Source: a bacterium (GTDB taxonomy: Bacteria > 4484-113 > JAFGCY01). From it: DNA of 64,000 bases. The notes beneath the pieces were generated by a model that was not told where the DNA came from, ran no database searches, and worked only from the letters and a program-made list of their open reading frames with translations. The translations under genes and the position numbers were made by a program. The stretch's first letter is position 1. Each line of letters opens with the position of its first letter. The stretch lies in contig JADZFO010000015.1 of NCBI GenBank assembly GCA_020849855.1, positions 62,001 through 126,000 of the forward strand, in the 5' to 3' direction. Positions 25,726-34,370 of this stretch are shown piece by piece.

Positions 25726-27339
25726 CTAGCGGATCTCGATTCCGACACGGTTGCCAAACTCACGGTCGCCCATCTCCACGCCGTCGCCGCCGTAGAAGTA
25801 GCTGATCGGCCGGCCGTTGTCGTCCAGCATTTCGAAGGACAGTGAGAGCGGTTCGCTGCCGTTGCTCTTCAACTTGAAGTTGAAGAGGTCGCCATAGGTA
25901 ACCGGGGCCGCTTCAAGACTGCGCTGGAGCACCGTCACATTGAAGTCAATGTACTGACGCCCGTCGCCCAGCGAGATCGGCACCAGGAATGTGTCAGGAG
26001 CCAGGAGGAATCCTTCAGCGAAGGTACCCCAGATTCCGTCGGGTTCATCCTTAGCGCCACCTATGGAACCCACATTGAAGCTCTTGGGCTCATAGCTGAA
26101 GCTCTCAGGCATGACGACTCTGACGCTTGACATCTGTTGCATGGGTGACTTCAGATCCAGGGCCTTGACCACCACTGTGAACACCTGTCCGCTGTCCGCG
26201 CTGACCTCCTCGATCTCGCGGGCATTCTGGCTCAGGCACTCACTGGGCGGGCCGAACTCCAGGTCCTTGTTCAGGGCCATCACGCGGTAGCTGGCATCCT
26301 CGACGTACTGAGCGCCGAAGGTGTAGCTGAAGCGGACGGTCTCACCCGGCGGCACCTGCTGGTCGCCCAGCAGAAGCTGCCCGACGGTAATCCAGGCCTC
26401 GGTTCCCGGCTCGCGCATTTCGATCTGATAGGCGAAGAGCTCAGAGCTGAAGTTCATGCCGATGGCCGTAACATCCTGGACATTGATCAGGCCGTTGGAG
26501 TCGGTATCGACGTGGCGGCTGGAGTCCCCGATGCCGTTCTCGACGCGCTCCAGATAATGGAGGCCGATCGGGCTGAGGTCCATGACACTGACCACGCCGT
26601 CCTGGTTGGTATCACCCGGGTTTGTGTAATCCCAGGAGAGCACCCAGTTGCCGTTACTGTCCTGCCGTAAGTCAAGGTTCTTTGCGCGCTGCTCAGGGGC
26701 TTCCCCCGGGGCAGAGCTGATGGCACGCCCGGGTCCCCGCTCCGTGAGCGTGAAGCTCAGCAGTGGGGTTCCTGGCGTGAGGGTGACCTGGCCGGCCTCA
26801 CCGCTTCCACCAGCGTCGACCGCGACAGCACCAAACTGGATGGTGTTGCCATCGATCTGACCGGCAAGGGTCAGTGCGGCGCTTGACGGCGAATCCTGTC
26901 CGGCAGAATGAGTGCCCGCATTGCCGGTTGCCGCAACAGGTTCGTTGCCGCCGCCGGAAACGCCAAGCTCAGATCCACCCGCAGTCTCGTCGCTGGCCGG
27001 CGCTGAGCCCAGCAGTGAGGCGGCGTTGGTCGGGGTATATGTATCCCCGTCAAAGCCGACTTCCAGGAAAAGCTGATCCAGCTCTTCCCTGAAATCCTCA
27101 CCGGCTGTCAGGGTTACTTCGTAGCCCTGCTCAGCGCGAGTTACCGATACGTCAATGTTCTGTGCTGCCGACTGAGGAGTAGGACCCAGCGCCTCGACCG
27201 TGATCTTAGGCAGATCCCCCATTCCATTGGCGCCCCCCAGACTGGCGTAACCCTTGGTGCATCCCGCAGCGGACATGACAAGCACGCCCAGTGCGGCGAA
27301 GCCCATACATCCGTGTAACAGCTTCGATCCCGTGGTCAT
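25726..27339 (-). CDS. Lipoprotein with dockerin-like repeats between cohesin-like regions
   Basis: The 537-residue protein has a lipoprotein signal peptide (lipobox SAAGC). Two dockerin-type repeats, GDTNQDGVVSVMDLSPIG and DTDSNGLINVQDVTAIG, lie near residues 240-300, followed by an FN3-like segment. The region before (about 45-230) and the C-terminal 160 residues both look like beta-sandwich, cohesin-like sequence, though this is a weak call. The dockerin-like core closely resembles that of the lipoprotein at 19150, so the two belong to one expanded surface-protein family. A terminator lies 107 bases downstream. Confidence 0.72.
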   Translation of the reverse strand: MTTGSKLLHGCMGFAALGVLVMSAAGCTKGYASLGGANGMGDLPKITVEALGPTPQSAAQNIDVSVTRAEQGYEVTLTAGEDFREELDQLFLEVGFDGDTYTPTNAASLLGSAPASDETAGGSELGVSGGGNEPVAATGNAGTHSAGQDSPSSAALTLAGQIDGNTIQFGAVAVDAGGSGEAGQVTLTPGTPLLSFTLTERGPGRAISSAPGEAPEQRAKNLDLRQDSNGNWVLSWDYTNPGDTNQDGVVSVMDLSPIGLHYLERVENGIGDSSRHVDTDSNGLINVQDVTAIGMNFSSELFAYQIEMREPGTEAWITVGQLLLGDQQVPPGETVRFSYTFGAQYVEDASYRVMALNKDLEFGPPSECLSQNAREIEEVSADSGQVFTVVVKALDLKSPMQQMSSVRVVMPESFSYEPKSFNVGSIGGAKDEPDGIWGTFAEGFLLAPDTFLVPISLGDGRQYIDFNVTVLQRSLEAAPVTYGDLFNFKLKSNGSEPLSLSFEMLDDNGRPISYFYGGDGVEMGDREFGNRVGIEIR

Positions 27340-27635
27340 CCGTGACCCCCTTGAGCCTGGAGAGAAGCACTTCTCCCAGGCCGTATTTATGCCGCGATAG
27401 TCTAACGTCTATATGTGGAAAAGAGTGATTGCCTTGGTTAACATTCACTTAAGCTTAGATTTAGCCCAGCGGTGCTGAAGGCTGATCAGCACTTGCATCA
27501 GATGAGTACAAGGATAGGGGCGATCTGCTATGCAATACACTTAAGACACACATTGAAAACACGGCCCTGAAGAAGGAATTGTGCATTTCAGTTACTGAGC
27601 AGCCCGAGCAGCTTCGACGCTGATAGCATGTAGTT
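27340..27635. other. Divergent intergenic region, no gene seen
   Basis: This 296-base stretch separates the minus-strand lipoprotein from the rhomboid gene and is noticeably more AT-rich than its surroundings. It should hold both promoters, but I find no clear consensus pair and no RNA structure I recognise. Confidence 0.5.
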
Positions 27636-28358
27636 GTGAAGCGCAGGTACAGTCCTTCAGCAGCAGCGCCAGGCCCGCGCGCGCTATACAGCAGCAATGC
27701 GGGCGAGCCCTCGCACGCTTACCGGCCGGCGCTGGAGGAGGCCCCGGGCCGGGGCAGTGGGCGCTCCAGCCAGCGCGGCAGCCCGCTGAGCTGGTTTATT
27801 ACCGCCCTGTGTCTGGTCAGCTACCTGGTTTTGAATGTTATGCACCCGCAGGAACTGCTTTATTACACCTTCAGCCCTGGAAACGGCCTGATGTGGCCGG
27901 GTCTGCTGAGCCATATGTTCCTGCACAACGGCCCGGCGCACCTCTTCTTCAACATGTTTCTGCTCTTCTCGATCGGCCGTCTGGTTGAGGAAGGCTACGG
28001 CAGCCTGCGCTTTGCGGCGGTCTACATCGTCAGCGGTCTGGTCGCGGCGCTGGCGCAGGCCAGCTTCAGCCCGGATGTGTTTTTGCTTGGCGCCAGCGGA
28101 GCCCTAGCCGGTATTCTGGCGGTCTTCGTACGCCACCTGCCTGGCGCTGAGTTACTGGTATTCGGGATCATACCGATGCCGGCCTGGGTCCTGGCCATAC
28201 TCTGGATGGGCTACAACCTCTATGGAGCCTCGGCGGGCGAGGGAAACATCGCCTTCGTGGCCCATATAGCAGGATTTCTATGTGGTCTTATGCTCTCTTT
28301 CACTCTTGTTCCGCCACGCTGGGCCATGCGCAGGACCATCAGCAGGGGTCAGGGTTAA
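27636..28358 (+). CDS. Rhomboid family intramembrane serine protease
   Basis: The 240-residue protein has an N-terminal cytoplasmic, Pro/Arg-rich extension of about 50 residues and then about six membrane helices. The catalytic serine is S154 in GASGALAG and the histidine H210 in AHIAGF; the loop HMFLHNGPAHLFFNMF is also typical. Rhomboids cut transmembrane helices of substrate proteins within the membrane; the substrate here is unknown. The start is a GTG at 27636, which gives the longest frame; with no clear ribosome binding site, a later start is possible. Confidence 0.9.
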   Translation: MKRRYSPSAAAPGPRALYSSNAGEPSHAYRPALEEAPGRGSGRSSQRGSPLSWFITALCLVSYLVLNVMHPQELLYYTFSPGNGLMWPGLLSHMFLHNGPAHLFFNMFLLFSIGRLVEEGYGSLRFAAVYIVSGLVAALAQASFSPDVFLLGASGALAGILAVFVRHLPGAELLVFGIIPMPAWVLAILWMGYNLYGASAGEGNIAFVAHIAGFLCGLMLSFTLVPPRWAMRRTISRGQG

Positions 28359-28523
28359 AGTCAGGTTAGGGACGATTATCCTATTGATTAAGAATCAGCC
28401 TGCCGATAAATCCTTTGCAATCTTCGCGGTTACTATCCACTCAGCTGTAGGTGCGGCGGTGCTGCATTCTTATAGTGCTGACGGGGGAAGAATGACCACG
28501 GGAAGAATAGAAAGGGTTGGGCC

Positions 28524-28970
28524 ATGAGCATCGGCGAATTCGCAGAAACTCGATGGATCAGAATTTTCGGGCTGGGCCTCCTGGTGTGGCTCGTTCCGTT
28601 CGTCCTGAGCTTCTCCTTCTTCTGGCTTGAAGTCATGAACAGTGACTACTACGTCACCCTCATGCTGGGCATCGGCATGCTGGTGGCTGTGGCCTGCGCT
28701 GCGTTGCACCTGCCATTCACCCCTGCCGACAAGCGCTGGGAAGGCATTGCAATGGGGCTGATCTGGCTGCCGATGTGGATCGGGCTGCAGTGCATGGGCC
28801 TCTATCTGCTGCTCAATGTGGACATCTTGTCCTATATCCGGCAGGAAGCCTGGCAGGCCATCCATATCCCCGCGATCACAATCGTCGGCGGTCTGCTTGG
28901 CTATGCCCGGCAGCAGCAGATGGTCGCAGCCGAGCGGCGGGTCAAGGTGATCCACGGCAGCCTGCAGTAG
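28524..28970 (+). CDS. Small membrane protein of unknown function
   Basis: The 148-residue protein has four hydrophobic segments (about 13-35, 43-65, 74-98, 115-130) and a short basic C-terminal tail. I recognise no family. The ATG follows AAAGGGTT, an acceptable ribosome binding site, and the codon usage matches its neighbours. It is preceded by a 165-base gap that contains a TATAGT box near 28471 but no convincing -35. Confidence 0.6.
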   Translation: MSIGEFAETRWIRIFGLGLLVWLVPFVLSFSFFWLEVMNSDYYVTLMLGIGMLVAVACAALHLPFTPADKRWEGIAMGLIWLPMWIGLQCMGLYLLLNVDILSYIRQEAWQAIHIPAITIVGGLLGYARQQQMVAAERRVKVIHGSLQ

Positions 28971-29278
28971 GTTCACACTGGACGAGCCGTACACGGTCAC
29001 TTGAGGCCGCCAGCCGCTACAGGCTCTGGGATCCTCAATAAGGCAAAGTAAGCCCTAACGCCTTTGCCGTTGTCAGAAAGCTGCCGTTCCAGGCCCGTCA
29101 AAGCGCGTACAGCCCCCTGCCATGGACTGTGAAGCCCTGACGCTCTCTGCGCGCTTTCTGGCAGCTTAGTGCTTGAGCGAGGCCTTCCCGCGGAGTCTCC
29201 GGCAAAGTTACATGGAAGCAGGCAAAGAAAAGGGGAGCCCCGTGGCTCCCCTTGTTGTTTCAGACTTTCGGAAGGCTG
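28971..29278. other. Intergenic region with only a terminator
   Basis: These 308 bases between the small membrane protein and the Cys-rich gene contain no frame with coding character. The only structure I see is the terminator hairpin at 29231-29252. Confidence 0.6.
29231..29252 (-). terminator. Intrinsic terminator after the Cys-rich protein gene
   Basis: A perfect 9-bp stem (AGGGGAGCC / GGCTCCCCT) with a 4-base loop is followed on the minus strand by TTTCTTTGCC. It lies 26 bases past the stop of the Cys-rich gene. Confidence 0.8.
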
Positions 29279-30007
29279 CTAGCCGCGGCCTTCAACCTTA
29301 ATCGGCTTCTCTTCACTGACCTCAGCGGGGCCTTCAACAAACTCACCGAACTCGAGCTCGTCTCCGGCCTCGATCCTAGGCAGATCGCCCATGGGCCTGG
29401 GGGTCCAGAGCACATCCGGCAGCGGCTTCTCATGCACCTTCTTCTCGGCCTTGTCGCCGCCGCACTTGCCGCAGGAGTCCTCGCACTTGTTGCAGCCACA
29501 GCTGTCCTTCTTGCAGCACTTCTTCTTGCAGCCGCACTTGTCCTTCTTGCAGCACTTCTTTTCACAGCCGCACTTCTTTTCCTGGCAGCCGCACTTGTCT
29601 TCGCAGCACTTCTTGGCGCAGCAAAGTAGCTTGAACTCCTCACGCGGGAAGCAGGAGCTGTACTTCGCCTTGGTGCAGCACAGGGTGTACTGCTCCGGCG
29701 GGCAGCAGCAGGGGTCAATCTCCCAGGCGCCCTGGCGCGCGACAGGAGGAGTGACGCAGGAGCCTTCGGTCATGGGCAGTGGGTTGCCGCACTGGTCCAC
29801 GCAGCAGATGCAGGGATCCTCTTCCTTGCAGCACTTCTTGCACTTCGGGCAGGGGTCGCCGCACTTGCCTGCGCAGGAAGTGCAGTTGCCGGCGGACTTC
29901 TCGGACCATTCCTGGACCACGTCGCCCGCAAAGGCAGCGCTGTAGGACAGCATCGCCGCAAGAGTTACGCAGGCACACAGCAGTGCCAGTCTCAGAGCCC
30001 CTCTCAT
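29279..30007 (-). CDS. Exported protein with 37 cysteines
   Basis: The ATG at 30007 sits 5 bases after GGAGG and begins a signal peptide ending near SAAFA. The mature part (about 215 residues) carries 37 cysteines in the first 170, many as CC pairs and CGC triplets. A Lys/Cys repeat of about 12 residues (KKCCKKDKCGCK) occurs in tandem near residues 150-185. The last 45 residues are acidic and Cys-free. I recognise no family. Oxidised, such a protein would be a dense disulfide structure; reduced, it could bind much metal, like a metallothionein. An exported position near multiheme cytochrome genes is suggestive but not evidence of a link. Confidence 0.75.
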   Translation of the reverse strand: MRGALRLALLCACVTLAAMLSYSAAFAGDVVQEWSEKSAGNCTSCAGKCGDPCPKCKKCCKEEDPCICCVDQCGNPLPMTEGSCVTPPVARQGAWEIDPCCCPPEQYTLCCTKAKYSSCFPREEFKLLCCAKKCCEDKCGCQEKKCGCEKKCCKKDKCGCKKKCCKKDSCGCNKCEDSCGKCGGDKAEKKVHEKPLPDVLWTPRPMGDLPRIEAGDELEFGEFVEGPAEVSEEKPIKVEGRG

Positions 30008-30076
30008 CTCACCCTCCAATCAGGCTTAACCGGCCTGATACGGCATATAGCATGCCGCAGCTTATATGACAGAGTA

Positions 30077-30105
30077 ATGATATCACGCCAGCTCTCATCT
30101 GTCCA
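30077..30105 (-). promoter_or_regulatory. Predicted sigma-70 promoter of the Cys-rich gene
   Basis: On the minus strand TGGACA (30105-30100) is followed after 17 bases by TATCAT (30082-30077). It lies 70 bases upstream of the Cys-rich ATG. Confidence 0.5.
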
Positions 30106-30180
30106 CAGTTTGTCAACGAAGGATGCGATGTTGATAAGTGGGTCAACCGGGCCTGTCCGCGGATGCAATGCCTCGCATTG

Positions 30181-30208
30181 TTGACAAAGCGGGCGCCAGC
30201 GCTATAAT
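30181..30208 (+). promoter_or_regulatory. Consensus sigma-70 promoter of rpsT
   Basis: TTGACA (30181-30186) and TATAAT (30203-30208) are both perfect and separated by 16 bases. The start of rpsT lies 66 bases downstream. This fits a strongly expressed ribosomal protein gene. Confidence 0.85.
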
Positions 30209-30273
30209 TCTCAGCCCCGCACAAGGCGTTGAGCATTTGCGCGCGGATACAATTCAGGCGGATATAAGAGACC

Positions 30274-30567
30274 ATGGCTAACACTAAGTCGGCAAAGAAG
30301 CAGATCCTCATCAATGAGCGTAATCGCCAGCGTAACGTGCGCTACCGCACCCAGCTGAAGCATGCGCTGAAGAAGGCCCGCCTGGCCATCGCCGGCGGAG
30401 CTGATGCTGCTGCGGCGGAAGCTGCGGTCAGCGGCGCGGTCCGTCAGCTTTATGTCAGCGTGAGCAAGGGCATCCTGAAGAAGCAGAACGCGTCCCGCCG
30501 CGTGGGCCGCATCATGCTGGCCTATAACAAGGCCTTCAACGCTGCTTCCGCCTCTGCTTCGGCCTAG
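30274..30567 (+). CDS. rpsT: 30S ribosomal protein S20
   Basis: S20 binds 16S rRNA early in assembly of the small ribosomal subunit. The 97-residue basic, helical protein begins MANTKSAKKQILINERNRQRN, the hallmark of the family, and continues with KHALKKARLAI and NASRRVGRIMLAYNKA. The C-terminus is an Ala/Ser tail. Transcription is from the consensus promoter at 30181. Its stop codon overlaps the converging comEC stop by 4 bases (CTAG). Confidence 0.97.
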   Translation: MANTKSAKKQILINERNRQRNVRYRTQLKHALKKARLAIAGGADAAAAEAAVSGAVRQLYVSVSKGILKKQNASRRVGRIMLAYNKAFNAASASASA

Positions 30568-32963
30568 CCATCCGGCTGGAAGTACTCTATCTTCCAGCCC
30601 TGCGGCAGTGGCCGGGCCACAATCTCCCGGCCACTTGTGCTGAGATTTGCTGTGACTTCTACTGACTTGCTTCCATCTCCCAGCTGCAGCAGATACACCC
30701 CCCGGGCACTTGCTGCAACTAGCTTCGCATTTTCAGTTTGTGCGCCTGCATCACCAGGCAGGAACACCAGCTCAGAATCAACAGGCGGCATGGTTTGGCC
30801 AGCTGCGCCCCAGTAGACCTCTGCTTTCCTGCTACCGTGAGTAAGCAACAGTCCGACTACTCTTTTGCTGTCTGCGTCATCCACCCAGCTGCAGCCGCTC
30901 CAGCCAGGCAGATCCTCGCCGGGGCGAAGCTCTAAGTCCGCCTCATAGCCCAGCTGCAGATACAGCTCCTGCCGCAGATCATCGGCAGGTGGAGCTTCAT
31001 CCAGCCAGACCAGGGCATGCAGACGATTGATGCCGCGGTAATGCAGGCCCGCGGCGAGGGTTTCAAGGTTGTGCTGGCGCTTCAGGCCACTGGCTTGCAC
31101 CAGCAGCAGGCTGCGCCCATTAGCTGTCCGGATCAAGGTGCCATAGGAGCCGGGAAGCGCAAAAGAGACAAGCTGCGGCTGTGGAACCAGGCACCAGTAG
31201 AGCAGGCCAAAAAGCAGCAGCAGGCCGGAGGCGAGTACGGCCCAGCGCAGGGTGTGGTGTGGTCCATTCTGGCTGCGATGGCTGCGGTACAGCTCGCCCA
31301 GCCCAAGCAGGACAAGGTAATAGGCAATGCTCCACCACCAGGGCGGCGGGGGAGCCGCTACCTGGCTGCCTGGGAGCATGGCAAAGAGCGCGGCTGTGGC
31401 GTCCAGCCCGCGGGCCAGCAGGGATGTGAGCGCCTGCAGCAGATCGCCAAGCAGCGGCAGGCGTGAGAGGCCGATGGATGACAGCGCGCCGACAAGCAGA
31501 AGCATGAAGGCCAGCGGCAGGGCCAGCAGGTTGGACACAAAGCCCCAGACGCTGAACTGATAGAAGGTGGCCACCAGCAGCGGGCTGACCATGAGCTGGG
31601 CGCCGCAGGTGCTGATCAGGGCCTGGCGGCCGTGCTCGCGCAGCCACAAAAGCCAGGTCTGGGGCCGCCAGAAGCTGCTCTGCGGCGCTGTGCTGGCATG
31701 CATTGAGTGGTCAAGCAGCGGTTGGCCCAGCAGCGTGGAGAACACGCCATAGAAGTAGATCAGGCCGAAGGTTGCGCCAAAGGATAGCTGGAATGAGGCG
31801 CTGAACAGGTTCAGCGGATTGCTCAGCAGCAGCACCATTCCGCTTTGCGCAAGAGCCGTCAGGCCATCGCTTTCGCGCAGCAGAAGCTTGCCGAGCAGTA
31901 CCAGTGTGCCCATCGCCAGCGCGCGCAGGATGGAAGTCTCGAAGCCGGTCACGGTGGCGTAGGCGCAGACGATGAGCATGGTGCTGCCAAACTGCAGCAG
32001 GTTAAGCAGCCGGCCGCGCCAGCTGGCGTTGTCTTCGAGGCGCCAGAATGCCAGGCCAAGCAGGGCGATGATGAGGCTTACCTGAGTACCGGAAGCCACC
32101 AGGATATGGGTCAGGCCGGCTTCCCGGAATCGCTGCCGAGTGGTTTCCGGCAGGTCTGTGATCTTGTCGCCGTAAACCACGCTGATGGCCAGCGCCGCTC
32201 TATCGGGCGGCAGGTCCCGCACGAGGTTCTGTGTCAGCGCGCTGCGCAGCGCGGCCAGGCCGGCCCAGGGCTGCGGGGCTCTGCGGTCCTTGACGATCAG
32301 CGCCCTGGGGCTGAAAGCAAAGGCCTGCAACAGGGTGCCCTGCTGCAGGAGGTATGCCCGGTAGTCGAACTGCCCGTGGTTACGCGGTGGCGGAACTTCG
32401 CTCAGGCGGCAGTAGAGATCCACCCGCGAGCCATAGTACACATCAGGCTTCGCTTCACCTGACTGTGCTTCATCCATCTTGATGAAGGCATACACACGTC
32501 CTGGCGCCTTGAACCAGGTTTCGCCCGAGCGGGCACGGCTGACTTCCAGCATCAGACGCAGGTAGCCGCGCTGCACCTTGGGGATCGACGCCACCCGCCC
32601 GCGCAGCACCAGGTCGACATCTGCCGGGGCTTTCCTGCCGGCTTCCGCATTTCGCACTGTGCTGGCAAGCTCTGTGCGTTGAAGCTGCAGAAGTGGCGAT
32701 TGCTGGGCTGTCCCGATCTGCAGAGAGACCAGCAGATATCCGGCGATCAGCAGTATGCCGCCGAAGCCGACGCCAAGGCCCAGCAGCGGGCGGCTGCGCC
32801 AGAGCAGCGAGAAAAGGCCCAGGGCCAGGATGATCAGCCAGACCAGCAGGGCGCCGCTGTCCAGCACAAAGAGCGGTATCGGCCATGCGCGGCCAGCCGC
32901 GATTCCGCAGGCGAGGGCAATGAAGGCCAGCAGGTAGGGACGCTCGCTGACAAAGCCAAGCAT
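30564..32963 (-). CDS. comEC: ComEC/Rec2 family DNA uptake channel with degenerate C-terminal domain
   Basis: ComEC forms the inner-membrane channel for single-stranded DNA in natural transformation. The 799-residue protein has N-terminal helices, a soluble OB-like domain (about 110-220) with YGSRVDLYCRLSEVPPPRNHGQFDYRAYL, then the competence domain with many helices (GDKITDLPETTRQRFREAGLTHILVASGTQ). The last 190 residues align in general with the metallo-beta-lactamase domain, but where HxHxDH should stand the sequence reads ALVWLDEAPPADD. The nuclease-type metal site is therefore lost. It follows the hydrolase gene by 10 bases, so it is the last gene of an operon. Confidence 0.88.
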   Translation of the reverse strand: MLGFVSERPYLLAFIALACGIAAGRAWPIPLFVLDSGALLVWLIILALGLFSLLWRSRPLLGLGVGFGGILLIAGYLLVSLQIGTAQQSPLLQLQRTELASTVRNAEAGRKAPADVDLVLRGRVASIPKVQRGYLRLMLEVSRARSGETWFKAPGRVYAFIKMDEAQSGEAKPDVYYGSRVDLYCRLSEVPPPRNHGQFDYRAYLLQQGTLLQAFAFSPRALIVKDRRAPQPWAGLAALRSALTQNLVRDLPPDRAALAISVVYGDKITDLPETTRQRFREAGLTHILVASGTQVSLIIALLGLAFWRLEDNASWRGRLLNLLQFGSTMLIVCAYATVTGFETSILRALAMGTLVLLGKLLLRESDGLTALAQSGMVLLLSNPLNLFSASFQLSFGATFGLIYFYGVFSTLLGQPLLDHSMHASTAPQSSFWRPQTWLLWLREHGRQALISTCGAQLMVSPLLVATFYQFSVWGFVSNLLALPLAFMLLLVGALSSIGLSRLPLLGDLLQALTSLLARGLDATAALFAMLPGSQVAAPPPPWWWSIAYYLVLLGLGELYRSHRSQNGPHHTLRWAVLASGLLLLFGLLYWCLVPQPQLVSFALPGSYGTLIRTANGRSLLLVQASGLKRQHNLETLAAGLHYRGINRLHALVWLDEAPPADDLRQELYLQLGYEADLELRPGEDLPGWSGCSWVDDADSKRVVGLLLTHGSRKAEVYWGAAGQTMPPVDSELVFLPGDAGAQTENAKLVAASARGVYLLQLGDGSKSVEVTANLSTSGREIVARPLPQGWKIEYFQPDG

Positions 32964-32973
32964 CCCGGCCAGC

Positions 32974-33894
32974 CTAGCGCCTGGGCGGGATAGTGTTCAG
33001 CAGCCAGCCGGTGACGATGGTGTCGTCAAAGCCGGGGTGTTCTGTGAAGAGATCGGTGCCATGTGCCGCCCCCTCAAAGAGGCGCACACTCTTCACCCCC
33101 TCCTGGTTCCCGGACCGGGCCAGCTTCTCGCATGCGTCGGCAGAGGTCCTGTCGCCCTTCGCGGCCACCAGATAGATGGCCCGCTTGTCCACACCATCCA
33201 TATAGCCCAGGGGCTCCAGCGAGCGGTAGTTCATTCCCGGGCTGAGGGCAACGACCGTGCGCACGCGCCGGTCACCTGCGCAGTAAATTAGCCCGAGGTT
33301 GGCCCCGATGGACGCGCCGATGATGGCCAGGCGCTCCGGGTCAACACCGGCCTGTGCCGCCAGAAAGTCATGCCCGGCGCCCAGGTCGAAAATCATGTTC
33401 TGATAGTCAGAATCCTGCATGGACTGCAGGGGCAGAGGGCGGCCAAAGGAGTCCAGCGATTCGCCATGGCCCCGCAGGTCAAGCGCGAGTACGGCAAAGC
33501 CCTCGTCAACCAGCTTCCGGGGCAAGCCCTTCCAGGCGGCTTTGTCACTGCCGCGCATGTGCAGCAGCAGCACCGCAGGCGCCAGTGCGCCTTTCACCTT
33601 TGGCGCCTTAGGAGCGAAGTACCATGCGGCGATATTGAACTGGTCCCGGCTCTTGAGCCAGACGAAGCTGGCACCCTTGGGCGCCGTACCCGCGGGAAGG
33701 CTGGCGGCGACTTCGCTGTGCGCCGAGTTCAGCGCCGGTGCCGTCGCCTGCCGGGAGGGAGCTTCATGGCCAGCCTTCGGACATGCCGTGCCAGCCAGGA
33801 CTATGGCGCCGACACACAGCAGGGCCAGGCTGGCGGCCGGCGCCTTCCTGATCCAGTCGGCAGCGCGTCGCCCGCGAAAGAGGCGGCTAAGCAT
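32974..33894 (-). CDS. Alpha/beta hydrolase lipoprotein
   Basis: The 306-residue protein has a lipobox (VLAGTAC, cysteine 38) and an alpha/beta hydrolase fold of dienelactone-hydrolase/esterase type. The likely triad is S195 (GASIGAN), D248 (AAKGDRTSAD) and H278 (GAAHGTDLF). HMRGSDKAAW provides the oxyanion loop and LDLRGHGES a core strand. It should act in the periplasm or on the outer membrane. Its substrate is unknown. The start overlaps the end of the IscU-like gene by 8 bases, which points to translational coupling, although the two jobs are not obviously linked. Confidence 0.85.
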   Translation of the reverse strand: MLSRLFRGRRAADWIRKAPAASLALLCVGAIVLAGTACPKAGHEAPSRQATAPALNSAHSEVAASLPAGTAPKGASFVWLKSRDQFNIAAWYFAPKAPKVKGALAPAVLLLHMRGSDKAAWKGLPRKLVDEGFAVLALDLRGHGESLDSFGRPLPLQSMQDSDYQNMIFDLGAGHDFLAAQAGVDPERLAIIGASIGANLGLIYCAGDRRVRTVVALSPGMNYRSLEPLGYMDGVDKRAIYLVAAKGDRTSADACEKLARSGNQEGVKSVRLFEGAAHGTDLFTEHPGFDDTIVTGWLLNTIPPRR

Positions 33895-34276
33895 CAGGGC
33901 CGGCCTGACGGTGGCTGAGCGCGTCCTGAACCGCCTGCTTAAAGGCGGATAGGCTCATGCTGTTACAGTGCGTCTTCTCTTCAGGCAGTCCGCCCATGGC
34001 TGCCATGACCGCTTCCGGGTCAAGCTCCAGGGCCTTGCTAGCCTCCATGCCCGTCGCCAGCTCCGAGAGCAGGCTGGAAGTGGCCAGAGCGCTGGCACAG
34101 CCGTAGCACAGATAGCGCACGCTTGAGATGCGCGCATCGGCATCGAGCTGCAGCATCATCTGGACCCAGTCACCGCAGCTGGATGCCACCCGGGCGGACC
34201 CGTCTGGGTTTTCCAGTGTGCCGAAGTTGCGCGGCCGCTGCGAGTGCTCGATCACGATTTCTGAGTAGCTTGGCAT
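33887..34276 (-). CDS. IscU/NifU-N-type Fe-S cluster scaffold
   Basis: The 129-residue protein keeps all ligand positions of IscU-type scaffolds: C34-x-D36 (SSCGD), C60 (CYGCAS) and H103-C104 (THCNSMS), with the same spacing between the first two cysteines as in IscU. It would hold a nascent [2Fe-2S] cluster for transfer to apoproteins. The ATG at 34276 gives the family N-terminus (SEIVIEHSQRPRNFG); the frame is open 47 codons further but without similarity. No cysteine desulfurase, HscA or ferredoxin gene is adjacent. It faces feoAB across a shared regulatory region, which suggests joint iron control. Confidence 0.88.
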   Translation of the reverse strand: MPSYSEIVIEHSQRPRNFGTLENPDGSARVASSCGDWVQMMLQLDADARISSVRYLCYGCASALATSSLLSELATGMEASKALELDPEAVMAAMGGLPEEKTHCNSMSLSAFKQAVQDALSHRQAGPDA

Positions 34277-34341
34277 AAGAAATTCAATATACCTTGTGCG
34301 CCGCAGGAGGCTTTCGTACAAAGGGAATTGGCGCAGCTCTT

Positions 34342-34369
34342 TGAGACAAAAATGAGACCTTGTCTCATT
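34342..34369. promoter_or_regulatory. Palindromic operator between the IscU-like gene and feoAB
   Basis: A perfect 19-bp inverted repeat, AATGAGAC-CTT-GTCTCATT, lies at 34351-34369. An extra TGAGAC half-site is at 34342 and further GTCTCA half-sites at 34401 and 34478. It ends two bases before a -35 box. Its size fits Fur- or DtxR-type regulators but the sequence does not match the classic Fur or DtxR consensus I know. Confidence 0.65.
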
Positions 34370-34370
34370 A

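Noticed and set aside
29391..29945. 184-residue plus-strand frame rich in Gln, His, Phe and Leu
   Set aside because: It is the antisense reading of the Cys-rich gene, which has a signal peptide, ribosome binding site, promoter and terminator.
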